From Wolbachia endosymbiont of Cylisticus convexus (GTDB lineage: Bacteria > Pseudomonadota > Alphaproteobacteria > Rickettsiales > Anaplasmataceae): DNA of 7,516 nucleotides. Position numbers and translations under genes: made by a program. The notes under the pieces were generated by a model. It made no database searches. It was not told the origin of the DNA and saw only the letters and a program-made list of their open reading frames with translations. Below, in pieces: positions 1 to 6,067 of the stretch. How positions within the stretch are numbered: the first letter of the stretch is position 1; each line of letters starts with the position of its first letter. The stretch covers positions 1 through 7,516 of the forward strand of contig NZ_QPIP01000190.1 of the NCBI RefSeq assembly GCF_003344345.1, given 5' to 3'.

Positions 1-1
1 T

Positions 2-367
2 GCTTCAAGTAAAGAAATTGCTGAGAATTATCTGCTTGAGCTGGAAGGAAAATGGGGAGAAAAGTATCCTTTAGTTATAAAATCCTGGCAGAACAATTGG
101 GAAAACTTATCCAGTTATTTTAAGTATTCTGGGCCAGTTAGGAAGCTGATTTACACCACTAATCCAATTGAGGGGTTGCATAGACAAATCAGGAAATTTA
201 CTAAAACTAAGGGTTCATTTACTAGTACAAATGCCTTGTACAAACAGGTATATTGTGCTATAAAAAAGGTAGAGCAAAAGTGGATTATGGCTCTCCCTAA
301 TTGGGCTTTAACTATGTCTCAACTTGATATTTTCTTTCCAGATAGGTTGAAAATTGAGTTGAACTAA
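2..367 (+). CDS. IS256-family (mutator-type) transposase, C-terminal part
   Basis: This gene is open from the left window edge and ends at TAA 365-367, giving 121 C-terminal residues of a protein usually near 400. It would catalyse cut-and-paste or copy-out movement of its own element through a DDE active site. The visible diagnostic block is YTTNPIEGLHRQIRKFTKTK, in which the Glu (codon 170-172) matches the third catalytic acidic residue of the family; the two catalytic Asp residues would lie upstream of the window. The closing segment (KKVEQKWIMALPNWALTMSQ then a short FPDRL tail) also matches the normal family C-terminus, so this end is not truncated. The ATG at 176 is internal and is not the real start. 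Whether the whole gene is intact cannot be judged. The frame differs from that of the interrupted sheath gene downstream. Confidence 0.92.
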   Translation, partial: ASSKEIAENYLLELEGKWGEKYPLVIKSWQNNWENLSSYFKYSGPVRKLIYTTNPIEGLHRQIRKFTKTKGSFTSTNALYKQVYCAIKKVEQKWIMALPNWALTMSQLDIFFPDRLKIELN

Positions 368-376
368 AAATGCGGC

Positions 377-382
377 TTGACA
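377..382 (+). promoter_or_regulatory. Outward-facing -35-like hexamer in the IS end
   Basis: A perfect TTGACA lies inside the right end of the insertion sequence and points out into the phage tail genes. Many insertion sequences, including IS256, are known to form hybrid promoters by supplying a -35 box next to a fortuitous -10 in the target. Here no good -10 is seen at 16-18 bases; the best candidate is TCAAAT at 402-407 (4 of 6 matches to TATAAT, 19-base spacing). It may therefore be a weak promoter or none. Confidence 0.3.
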
Positions 383-389
383 CACTTTT

Positions 390-758
390 TTGAACATTCC
401 CTCAAATGGCTACAGACTTTGGGGAAATAGAACATGTTCAAATGACTCAAAATGGGCTTTTTTATCAGTGAGAAGGACTGCAGATTTAATCAATGATAGT
501 TTACTTCGAGCTCATTTATGGGCAGTTGATCGCAATATCACTAAAACTTATATAGATGATGTGATTGAGGGGGTGAATTCTTATTTAGCCAATTTAAAAG
601 CCCAAGGAGCTATTATCAGCGGAAAATGTTATGCAACACCAGAACTCAATACACCGGCAAATATTGCAAGCGGAAAAGTGTCTTTTGATTTTGAGTTTAC
701 ACCGCCATATCCAGCTGAGCAAATAATATTCAGATCCCATCTTGTAAATATAAGTTAG
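390..758 (+). pseudogene. Phage tail sheath protein (P2 gpFI-like), 5' end removed by IS256 insertion
   Basis: These are the last ~118 codons of a contractile tail sheath protein, which surrounds the tail tube and shortens to drive the tube through the cell envelope. The remnant starts at the IS boundary with SNGYRLWGNRTC, continues through FLSVRRTADLINDSLLRAHLW and ends with a typical sheath tail (FDFEFTPPYPAEQIIFRSHLVNIS), TAG at 756-758. Full-length sheath proteins of this family are roughly 390 residues, so about two thirds is missing. The TTG at 390 sits inside the IS end and could only add four foreign residues; no ribosome binding site precedes it, so I treat this as a remnant rather than a functional gene. 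Its own frame has no stops or shifts, which suggests that the insertion is fairly recent. A 5' half may lie on the other side of the element. Confidence 0.88.
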
Positions 759-762
759 GAGA
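757..762 (+). promoter_or_regulatory. Shine-Dalgarno site for the GTG start of the tail tube gene
   Basis: AGGAGA overlaps the stop codon of the sheath remnant and sits 7 bases before the GTG at 770. It supports GTG 770 as the real start of the tail tube gene, since no ATG lies near the expected N-terminus. Confidence 0.7.
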
Positions 763-769
763 AAGCGAA

Positions 770-1276
770 GTGTTACCAAAAATACTGAGAAATTTTAACG
801 TATTCGTTGATGGTCGTGGTTATGCAGGAAAAATAGATGAAGTAACCTTGCCAAAGCTCACCATTAAAACTGAGGAATATAGAGCTGGTGGTATGGATAT
901 TCCAATAAATATTGACATGGGCATGGAAAAGCTTGAAGCAGAGTTTACGTTTTCAGAATATGATTCAGAGTTATTCAGGCTTTTTGGCCTCATAGATGGA
1001 AATTCGGTTTCTCTGACGCTAAGGGGCGGATTACAAGGCAGCGGAAACAATGATATTGAAGGAGTAATAATCAATTTAAGAGGCATTTTTAAAGAATTTG
1101 ATTTTGGTAGCTGGAAACCTGCTGAAAAAGCAACGCTGAAGTGTACTGTAGCTGCTCATTACTATAAACTTACTATAGGTGGTAATGAATTAATAGAAAT
1201 CGATGCAGAAAATATGATTAGGAAGATAAACGGAGTTGATCAGATGGCCTTGCTGCAAACGGTTTTAGGCATATGA
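770..1276 (+). CDS. Phage major tail tube protein (P2 gpFII-like)
   Basis: This 168-residue protein is close in length to P2 FII (about 170). It polymerises into the inner tube of the contractile tail, through which DNA passes. The N-terminus MLPKILRNFNVFVDGRGYAG and the C-terminal block with EIDAENMIRKINGVDQ and a final LGI are characteristic of the P2 FII tube family. There is no signal peptide or membrane segment, as expected for a virion protein assembled in the cytoplasm. The start is GTG with a good AGGAGA ribosome site. It follows the sheath remnant by 11 bases and precedes the chaperone gene by 36, which matches the P2 FI-FII-E order. The reading frame is intact. After the upstream IS insertion its transcription would depend on read-through or on a promoter supplied by the element. 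Confidence 0.93.
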   Translation: MLPKILRNFNVFVDGRGYAGKIDEVTLPKLTIKTEEYRAGGMDIPINIDMGMEKLEAEFTFSEYDSELFRLFGLIDGNSVSLTLRGGLQGSGNNDIEGVIINLRGIFKEFDFGSWKPAEKATLKCTVAAHYYKLTIGGNELIEIDAENMIRKINGVDQMALLQTVLGI

Positions 1277-1312
1277 AAACTTATTTGAAATTTTATTTTT
1301 TAGGAGAATTTT

Positions 1313-1567
1313 ATGCAAACTATAACACTAAACAACCCAATTACAGTTGATGGTATTTCTGTCTCAGAATTATCGATGCGTGAACCTAAAGTAAGAGATT
1401 TACTTGCTATAGAACGTATAGAAGGAGAAGCCTTGAAAGAAGTAGCTTTAATTGCTAATCTAGCATCCGTGCCAAAAGAAGCAGTTGAAGATTTATGTAT
1501 TAAAGATTATGTAGAAATACAAAAGGTGCTAAAAGATTTTTTGTCGCCGCTGGAACAGAGAACTTAA
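1313..1567 (+). CDS. Phage tail assembly chaperone gpE, zero-frame product
   Basis: This is an 84-residue protein of the P2 gpE type (tail assembly chaperone; P2 gpE is about 90 residues). Such small proteins coat the tape measure during tail assembly and are absent from the finished particle. It reads MQTITLNNPITVDGISVSEL and then a charged helical region (MREPKVRDLLAIERIEGEAL), the usual pattern for these chaperones. The start ATG 1313 follows a good site, TAGGAGA at 1301-1307. Near its 3' end it carries T TTT TTG at 1537-1543, the slippery sequence used for the -1 frameshift that makes gpE+E' in P2. Without a shift, translation ends at TAA 1565-1567. It lies between the tube and tape-measure genes, as the chaperone pair does in nearly all long-tailed phages. 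Confidence 0.9.
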   Translation: MQTITLNNPITVDGISVSELSMREPKVRDLLAIERIEGEALKEVALIANLASVPKEAVEDLCIKDYVEIQKVLKDFLSPLEQRT

Positions 1568-1692
1568 AGTATAATGTACTACTACTCAGTTCTATTTCAG
1601 GAAGTGGAATTGAGCAGATTACTAATATGGATATAAATGAATTTTTATCATGGGTAGAAATAAGTAAAGGAGTAGCAAAATGCTTTCAATAA
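1313..1692 (+). CDS. Tail assembly chaperone gpE+E', predicted -1 frameshift fusion
   Basis: This is the predicted extended chaperone, about 126 residues. The first 77 codons are those of gpE; after TTT TTG the ribosome slips back one base and continues from GTC 1543. It adds 49 residues, beginning VAAGTENLKYNVLLL and ending near FLSWVEISKGVAKCFQ, with TAA at 1690-1692. The added frame is open but has no usable start: its first ATG (1627) leaves only 21 codons, and a stop at 1501-1503 closes it upstream. The tail-end pattern (acidic residues then WVEI) resembles the short GpE/E' domain of P2-like phages. It overlaps the tape-measure start by 13 bases. By analogy with P2 gpE+E' and lambda gpGT, the extension would bind the tape measure. 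The frameshift is inferred from sequence and position and has not been demonstrated here. Confidence 0.82.
1537..1543 (+). other. Slippery heptamer T TTT TTG for programmed -1 frameshifting
   Basis: T TTT TTG fits the X XXY YYZ rule exactly, with TTT and TTG as zero-frame codons 76 and 77 of gpE. Both tRNAs can re-pair after a one-base slip. The same T6G sequence is the known site in the P2 tail operon. A short Shine-Dalgarno-like AGGTG (1524-1528) lies 8 bases upstream, reminiscent of the stimulator in dnaX. I see no convincing hairpin 5-10 bases downstream. Confidence 0.82.
1667..1672 (+). promoter_or_regulatory. Shine-Dalgarno site for the tape-measure start
   Basis: AAGGAG sits 7 bases before ATG 1680, inside the E' reading frame. 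It supports 1680 as the true start of the tape-measure protein, so the TTG at 1897 is an artefact of the frame break. Confidence 0.7.
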
Positions 1693-1946
1693 AGATCGGT
1701 GCAACGTTAGATGGCAGTTTTAATAGTGCAATGACAGGTAGTGCAGCAAAGCTTTCTAAGTTGGGTGATAGTATAAAGCAGCTTGATTCGTCAATGAAAT
1801 CTGTTTCCAAATTTAAGCAATTAAATCATGATGCCCTTGAAGCCATGAAGAATTGGAAGGAAGTGCAGAAAAAAGCAAAAGAATCAGCCGCAGCAATTGC
1901 TAAAGAAAAAAGGGAAAAAAGAGCCAAGCAAAGCACTGAGAAATGA
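1680..1946 (+). pseudogene. Tape-measure protein, N-terminal fragment before the frameshift
   Basis: These are the first part of the tail tape-measure gene: 88 codons, of which about 75-80 belong to the protein before the frame is lost. It begins MLSIKIGATLDGSFNSAMTG, the N-terminus I recognise for WO-type tape measures, and continues as a Lys/Glu-rich predicted coiled coil (KNWKEVQKKAKESAAAIAKE). After the A6 runs at 1906-1911 and 1915-1920 the frame yields RAKQSTEK and stops at TGA 1944-1946. The protein continues one frame over. Removing a single A from the second run gives a smooth junction, REKEPSKALRNEF, so one extra A is the simplest explanation. The start is fixed by a strong ribosome site. 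This is not an independent gene. Confidence 0.85.
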
Positions 1947-3945
1947 ATTCGAAAAATTGAAAGCATCGGCATCAAAGGCAAAAGAGGCTTATATCAAAAA
2001 GAGAGATGCACTACACACATTAAATGAAGAAATAAGGAAAAGTGGAAAGGATATTAAATCTTTAGTGAGGGATCAAACTAAACTTGGTTCTTCTATTGAA
2101 GTACTTAAAGGAAAATACAGTAAGTTAGGATCTGTAATACAAAAACAGCAAAATGCTTTGGCAAAAAAAGCGCATTATAGATCACAAGTAATGGAGACTA
2201 TAGGGCTAGGGCTTTCACTTGCAGCGCCAATTAAAGTTGCGATTAACTTTGAAAGTGCTATGGCTGATGTTAAGAAGGTTGTAAAGTTTCAGAATGATGA
2301 GGAAATTAATAAGTTTAGTGAGAATATAAAGAAGTTATCCCATGAAATACCACTATCAGCTACAGAATTAGCACAAATAGCTTCAAGTGGTGGACAACTT
2401 GGGATTCAAAAAGATAAGTTAATTGGATTTACAACAACAGTAGCTAAAATGGCCACAGCATTTGATATGTCTGCAGAAGAAGCAGGTGATTCTATAGCTA
2501 AGCTTGCCAATGTTTATGGAATTGAGGTAGCAGGCATGGAAAGAGTAGGTAATATTATAAATCACCTTTCAGATAATAGTGCTGCTAAAGCAAAAGATAT
2601 GGTCCAAGCACTTGCTATAGTTGGTGGTACTGCAAAACAGTTTGGTTTTGATATTAAACAGACAAGTAGTTTAGTAAATGCCTTTATTAGCCTAGGCAAA
2701 CAACCTGCAAAAGCAGCAACTGCAATAAACGCTCTACTTAGTAAACTCCAGACCGCTGAAGGACAGGGGAAAAAGTTTAAAGCAGCATTGGAAGACGTGG
2801 GAATAACTGCAGAAGAGATGACACAAAGGATTAGCAGAAATGGCCAAGACGCACTACTTTACTTTTTTGAAACTCTGGAGAAGGTAGATAAACAGGAACG
2901 TTCGCAAATCCTTCTCGATCTCCTTGGTCAAGAATATCAAGATGATATTGCATTACTAGTTGGAAGCTTAAAGAATTATAAAGATGCCATAAATAATTTA
3001 GCTGATGAGGAAGAATTTAAACAGTCCATGCAAGAAGAGTTTAACAATCGTGCAGCAACTACAGCAAATAACTTACGATTACTGAGGAATACGATAGCAG
3101 AGGTGGGAATGAATCTGGGCTCAGTAATGCTACCTCCTTTAAAGTGGATAAGTAATCTTCTAAGAGAGATAACTAATCCCATAGCTTGGTTTGCAGAAAA
3201 ATTTCCAGTTATTACTACAGGAATAATGAGCATAATTTCAGCGCTTATTATTGGTAAGATTGCAGTAGTAGGTTTTGGTTATGCATTTGCATTGGCTGGA
3301 GGTGGAATATTAACTTTTAAGGCTATTTTGCAGGGAACACTTTTGCCAGTATTAACTTCGTTATCAGCTCGAGTAATTCCAGCAGTGATCATGGGACTGA
3401 AAGCTTTAACGCTAACCAATCCTATAGGAGCTGCTATTGCTGGACTATCAGTTGGTGCAGCACTTGTAATTGCTAATTGGCAAAAGGTAAAGAACTTTTT
3501 CTCAAGTATCTGGAAATCAATTACAAAACCTATAGAAAATTGGATTGGTGTAGGAAAATTGTTTAATGATAATCCAATAAAAGCATTAGAGAAACCAGTA
3601 GAAGCAAAAATAGGCAGTACAACTAGTGAAAATAGAAGTATTTTTAGTAAAGGAAATCCTTTATTGAATAATAATGCTTTTAGTGGAATTTCGAATAATA
3701 GAACGAATATTATTGAAAGTGCTAGTGTGATTACAGAAAAAAGTTCTGTAGAAGATAATTCAGAGAAAGTTTTAAAAGACTGTGAAAAGTGTGAACAAAA
3801 AATTTTTAATCAAACTTTTACATTTAATATAAGTATAAAAGCAGAACCTAACCAAGATGTACGTAGTCTTGCTGATGCAGTAATAAAAAGAATAAGAGAA
3901 AAATCGCGTGACGTTCTGTTTGATTCAATAGAACCAATTTACTAA
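1897..3945 (+). pseudogene. Phage tail tape-measure protein, main part after the frameshift
   Basis: This holds roughly the last 675 residues of a tape-measure protein that would be about 755 long if joined to the upstream fragment. The tape measure fixes tail length and is ejected ahead of the DNA. Residues 1-95 of this part are charged coiled coil. Residues ~115-370 match the TP901-type tape-measure core (NFESAMADVKKVVKF, IPLSATELAQIASSGGQLGI, then DMSAEEAGDSIAKLANVYGI). Two hydrophobic stretches near 437-475 and 480-526 are the usual membrane-active region. A Ser/Asn-rich linker leads to a C-terminal charged segment. Apart from the frame break near 1906-1920 the gene is open to TAA 3943-3945. 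The TTG at 1897 merely opens the frame and has no proper ribosome site. The gpU start overlaps its stop by one base. Function depends on whether the shift is real or is bypassed. Confidence 0.9.
1906..1920 (+). other. Double A6 tract at the tape-measure frame break
   Basis: Two runs of six A (1906-1911 and 1915-1920) are separated by GGG. Here the tape-measure frame must move +1 (or -2) to continue. Loss of one A from either run restores it. Such tracts are mutation hot spots, sites of transcriptional slippage in AT-rich bacteria and common sequencing-error positions. The zero-frame codons (GAA AAA AGG GAA AAA AGA) do not form a canonical -1 heptamer. Confidence 0.75.
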
Positions 3946-4280
3946 TGCTATCACTTGGTCAGCATAAGCTTTCTCCAACAAGTTTAAGGTATAGTAAAGA
4001 AAATCGTTGGAGTACAATTGAGTGTATTGGTAAAATACCTTCATTACAAAATATTGGCCAAGGTACAGAAAATATAGACTTAGAAGGAATAATTTATTTC
4101 CATAATCTTAATGATTTAAATCAATTAAAAAGTATGAAAGAAGCTGAGGAAAATCAGGAACCAAGTATCTTAGTAGACAAATTAGGAAATGTTTTGGGAA
4201 GATTTGTTATTGTGCGGTTAAAAGAAAAGCAAACGTCGTATTTTCCATGTGGATTACCAAAAAAGATAGATTTAGCTTAA
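3945..4280 (+). CDS. Phage tail protein gpU (P2-like)
   Basis: This 111-residue protein belongs to the P2 GpU family, a small tail protein needed for assembly of the tail end or baseplate region. Visible family features are the N-terminal YSKENRWSTIECIGKIPSLQ, then the QGTENIDLEGIIYFH strand segment, and near the C-terminus a GNVLGRFVIVRLKEKQTSY block. P2 gpU is somewhat longer (about 159 residues), and WO-type versions are shorter. Start and stop of neighbouring genes overlap (TAATG at 3943-3947) and no ribosome site is visible, so translation is probably coupled to the tape measure. The order T-U-X-D is retained. The reading frame is intact. Confidence 0.9.
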   Translation: MLSLGQHKLSPTSLRYSKENRWSTIECIGKIPSLQNIGQGTENIDLEGIIYFHNLNDLNQLKSMKEAEENQEPSILVDKLGNVLGRFVIVRLKEKQTSYFPCGLPKKIDLA

Positions 4281-4296
4281 GTTTAAGGCGTTATGT

Positions 4297-4506
4297 ATGA
4301 TAGTACATTATATAACCCGAGAAAATGAAATGTTAGATTACATATGTTTTAAACACTATGGATATAGCTCTGGAGCAGTAGAAATAGTATTGGAGGAAAA
4401 CTATGGACTTGCAGAGCATGGAAGTTTTTTGCCTGCAGGATTAAAAATTAGGTTACCTACAATACAAGAGCAATTAAAAAAATCGAAGTTAAAAGTGTGG
4501 GAATAA
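4297..4506 (+). CDS. Phage tail protein gpX (P2-like, LysM-related fold)
   Basis: This 69-residue protein matches the P2 gpX tail family (about 67 residues). It has the short LysM-like pattern: YITRENEMLDYICFKHYGYS, then a helix and turn (VLEENYGLAEHGSFLPAG), then a terminal strand LKIRLPTI. In contractile tails such small LysM-like proteins attach to the hub and help fix it to the tube or spike. ATG 4297 is chosen because AAGG at 4285-4288 lies 8 bases before it; the overlapping ATG at 4293 is in another frame. The stop is followed at once by the gpD start (TAAATG), so the two are probably co-translated. In P2 itself X sits elsewhere, among lysis/head-completion genes; here it is between U and D, as in many other P2-like tails. 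Confidence 0.88.
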   Translation: MIVHYITRENEMLDYICFKHYGYSSGAVEIVLEENYGLAEHGSFLPAGLKIRLPTIQEQLKKSKLKVWE

Positions 4507-5442
4507 ATGAAACCTGAATTTAGTATTCAAGGAATAAAAGATCATGTAATATCGGTGCACCTTACTGATGAATCTGGTACTATAGATGATGTCGCAGAGG
4601 TATGCGTTGATTATGGCAATGAAAATGTAGAAGTTCCAAATGAATTGAACATAGCACTAGGTTATAAGGAAACGGGAATCTTTCCAATGGGTATATATAA
4701 AGTCAACGAAGTTACGATACAAGGCCCACCTAAGACCCTACTAATCAAAGCTCATGCAACAAATTTAAGAATATCTTTGAAGGCAAAAGTATCAAAAGAA
4801 TGGCATCAAATTACCATAGAAAACTTAGTAAAAGAAATAGCCCAAAAACATGGATATGGATACAAAGTCGCTGAGGAATTTAAAAACGTACTTATAACTC
4901 ACATTAATCAAACTGAGGAGAGTGACATAAGCCTTCTAACGAAAATAGCAATAGAGCGTGAAGCAATGGTAAAATTAGCTGGTGGGTATATATTATTTAT
5001 TTCAAAAAACATGGCAAAATCAGCCACAGGAAAAGCTTTAGGAACAACGACTATTAGACCTCAAGATACAATTAACTGGAAAGTGCATTTTACTGTACGT
5101 GATAAATACAATTCAGTAGTAGCAAAATGGCATAGCTATGAAAAGGGTAAAACTATTAAAGAAACAGTTGGTAGTAGCGAGCCAAGTTATATTATGCTAG
5201 AAATCTATCCAAATGCAGAGTCAGCACTAAGTGCAGCAAATGCCAAGTTAAAACAATTGAAGCGTAACAATGAAACTTTAGATATAACTATGCCTGGTAA
5301 TCCAGAATTATTTGCAGAAGCTAAACTTAATCTTATAGGTTTTAATCAAGCGGTAGATGGTGAATGGATAGTTAATAGAGCAGAGCATAATTTAAATAGC
5401 TCAGGTTATCTTACTATATTATCAGCATCTTTAAGCAAATGA
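4507..5442 (+). CDS. Phage baseplate hub / late control protein gpD
   Basis: This 311-residue protein belongs to the P2 gpD family (P2 D is about 387 residues). Despite the historic name 'late control', its role is structural: it resembles the gp27-like hub at the tail tip and the N-terminal half of VgrG, and joins the tube to the spike. Visible features are the N-terminal hub strands (FSIQGIKDHVISVHLTDESG), the YKETGIFPMGIYKVNEVTIQGPP segment typical of the family, a helical insertion (IENLVKEIAQKHGYGYKV) and a C-terminal strand region ending GEWIVNRAEHNLNSSGYLT. There is no signal peptide. The start directly abuts the gpX stop; a GGGA at 4499-4502 may serve as a weak ribosome site. It is the last recognisable tail-structure gene; a 58-base gap follows. 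The frame is intact. Confidence 0.9.
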   Translation: MKPEFSIQGIKDHVISVHLTDESGTIDDVAEVCVDYGNENVEVPNELNIALGYKETGIFPMGIYKVNEVTIQGPPKTLLIKAHATNLRISLKAKVSKEWHQITIENLVKEIAQKHGYGYKVAEEFKNVLITHINQTEESDISLLTKIAIEREAMVKLAGGYILFISKNMAKSATGKALGTTTIRPQDTINWKVHFTVRDKYNSVVAKWHSYEKGKTIKETVGSSEPSYIMLEIYPNAESALSAANAKLKQLKRNNETLDITMPGNPELFAEAKLNLIGFNQAVDGEWIVNRAEHNLNSSGYLTILSASLSK

Positions 5443-5500
5443 AAACGATGTTAAGGAAAAATAAGTATATAGTCTATTCAATGTAAAGAAACTACGGAAT

Positions 5501-6022
5501 ATGAGTCAACTAAAATGTAATGAAAAGGATAAAATACATTTTGTATGGTTTATAATATTAATGGTATGTGTTGTTATTACATATTGCTACCAAAAATCCA
5601 AAGCTAACGAGAATTACAGAAAGATACTACAAGTAGCTACTGTAAGTTGTAGTTTAGAAACAACGAGATTTTTAGTAAAAGATATAATACCAAACTTAAG
5701 CGAAACGGCATTACATTATGCAGCAAGAGAAGGATGCTTAGATACTATTAGATTTTTAATAGTAGAAGAGAAAGTAAATATAAATGCAATCGATAAGAAT
5801 GCTTTTAAAAGGACAGCTTTACATCATGCTGCAGGTGAAGGACATTTAGGAATTGTAAGGTTCTTATTAGAAAAAGGTGCGAATCCTAACATAAAAGATA
5901 ATGACGGAAAAGGAGCTAGAAAAATGGCTGTAATGGCATTGCGACACGATAAAAACAAACCTTATAAAGAAATAATAAAGTTACTGGCTAGAGCAGAGGA
6001 ACAGTACAAATCAGAGAAGTAG
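5501..6022 (+). CDS. Membrane-anchored ankyrin-repeat protein of the prophage
   Basis: This is a 173-residue protein with one strongly hydrophobic segment at residues 13-30 (IHFVWFIILMVCVVITYCY), followed by a short basic stretch, which suggests a single membrane anchor or uncleaved signal. Ankyrin repeats follow: a degenerate one near 42-66, clear ones at about 68-100 (SETALHYAAREGCLDTIRFL) and 104-137 (RTALHHAAGEGHLGIVRFLL), and a partial last one near 138-165. Ankyrin repeats bind other proteins. Ankyrin genes near the tail module are a known feature of WO prophages and are suspected to act on the insect host or host cell, but the target here is unknown. The ribosome site is poor (CGGAA region). 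A small hairpin overlaps its stop codon. It sits between gpD and the small membrane protein on the same strand, probably in the same late transcript. Confidence 0.87.
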   Translation: MSQLKCNEKDKIHFVWFIILMVCVVITYCYQKSKANENYRKILQVATVSCSLETTRFLVKDIIPNLSETALHYAAREGCLDTIRFLIVEEKVNINAIDKNAFKRTALHHAAGEGHLGIVRFLLEKGANPNIKDNDGKGARKMAVMALRHDKNKPYKEIIKLLARAEEQYKSEK

Positions 6023-6040
6023 TTACTATAAAGTAGCTAT
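6019..6040 (+). other. Small stem-loop at the end of the ankyrin gene
   Basis: TAGTTACT (6020-6027) pairs with AGTAGCTA (6032-6039) around an ATAA loop: eight pairs, one of them G-U. A further outer G-U pair is possible. It includes the ankyrin stop codon. No T-run follows, so it is not a standard intrinsic terminator. It could protect the upstream mRNA end or reduce read-through, or be chance in AT-rich DNA. Confidence 0.3.
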
Positions 6041-6067
6041 CCATAATAAATCCATATTTAAGTAATT

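Larger units (their letters stand above)
1..401 (+). mobile_element. IS256-family insertion sequence, right-hand part
   Basis: This is the 3' part of an insertion sequence whose left end lies outside the window. It holds the C-terminal transposase coding region and, after its stop codon, about 30 bases of non-coding end sequence. Read inward from the right edge, the end begins GGGAATGTTCAAAAAAGTGT, which resembles an IS256-type terminal inverted repeat. The phage tail sheath reading frame begins immediately afterwards (TCA AAT GGC at 402-410), which fixes the boundary to within a few bases. Neither the matching left repeat nor a target-site duplication can be checked here. The family assignment rests on the transposase and is firm; the exact last base is an inference. 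Confidence 0.88.

Noticed and set aside
820..1086. Antisense open frames (also 594-779, 1622-1810, 2976-3233, 6706-6975) and the plus-strand overlaps at 6450 and 6807
   Set aside because: They lie wholly within well-supported genes, lack ribosome sites and show no recognisable protein features; they are shadows of the real frames.
1585..1614. Hairpin CTCAGTTC / GAATTGAG downstream of the slippery site as a frameshift stimulator
   Set aside because: The stem is real on paper (8 pairs, one G-U, 14-base loop) but begins 41 bases after the heptamer, too far for the usual 5-9 base spacing. It could take part in a longer-range structure, but nothing in the sequence shows that.
1897..1946. TTG 1897 as a true start of the tape-measure gene, or a canonical -1 slip at A AAA AAG
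   Set aside because: The strong ribosome site and family N-terminus are at 1680. The needed shift is +1 (or -2), and the zero-frame codons do not fit the X XXY YYZ rule for -1 slipping.
5451..5473. Promoter before the ankyrin gene (TTAAGG ... TATAGT)
   Set aside because: The -10-like hexamer is fair, but the spacing to any -35-like box is only 11 bases and the -35 match is poor; in AT-rich DNA this is expected by chance.
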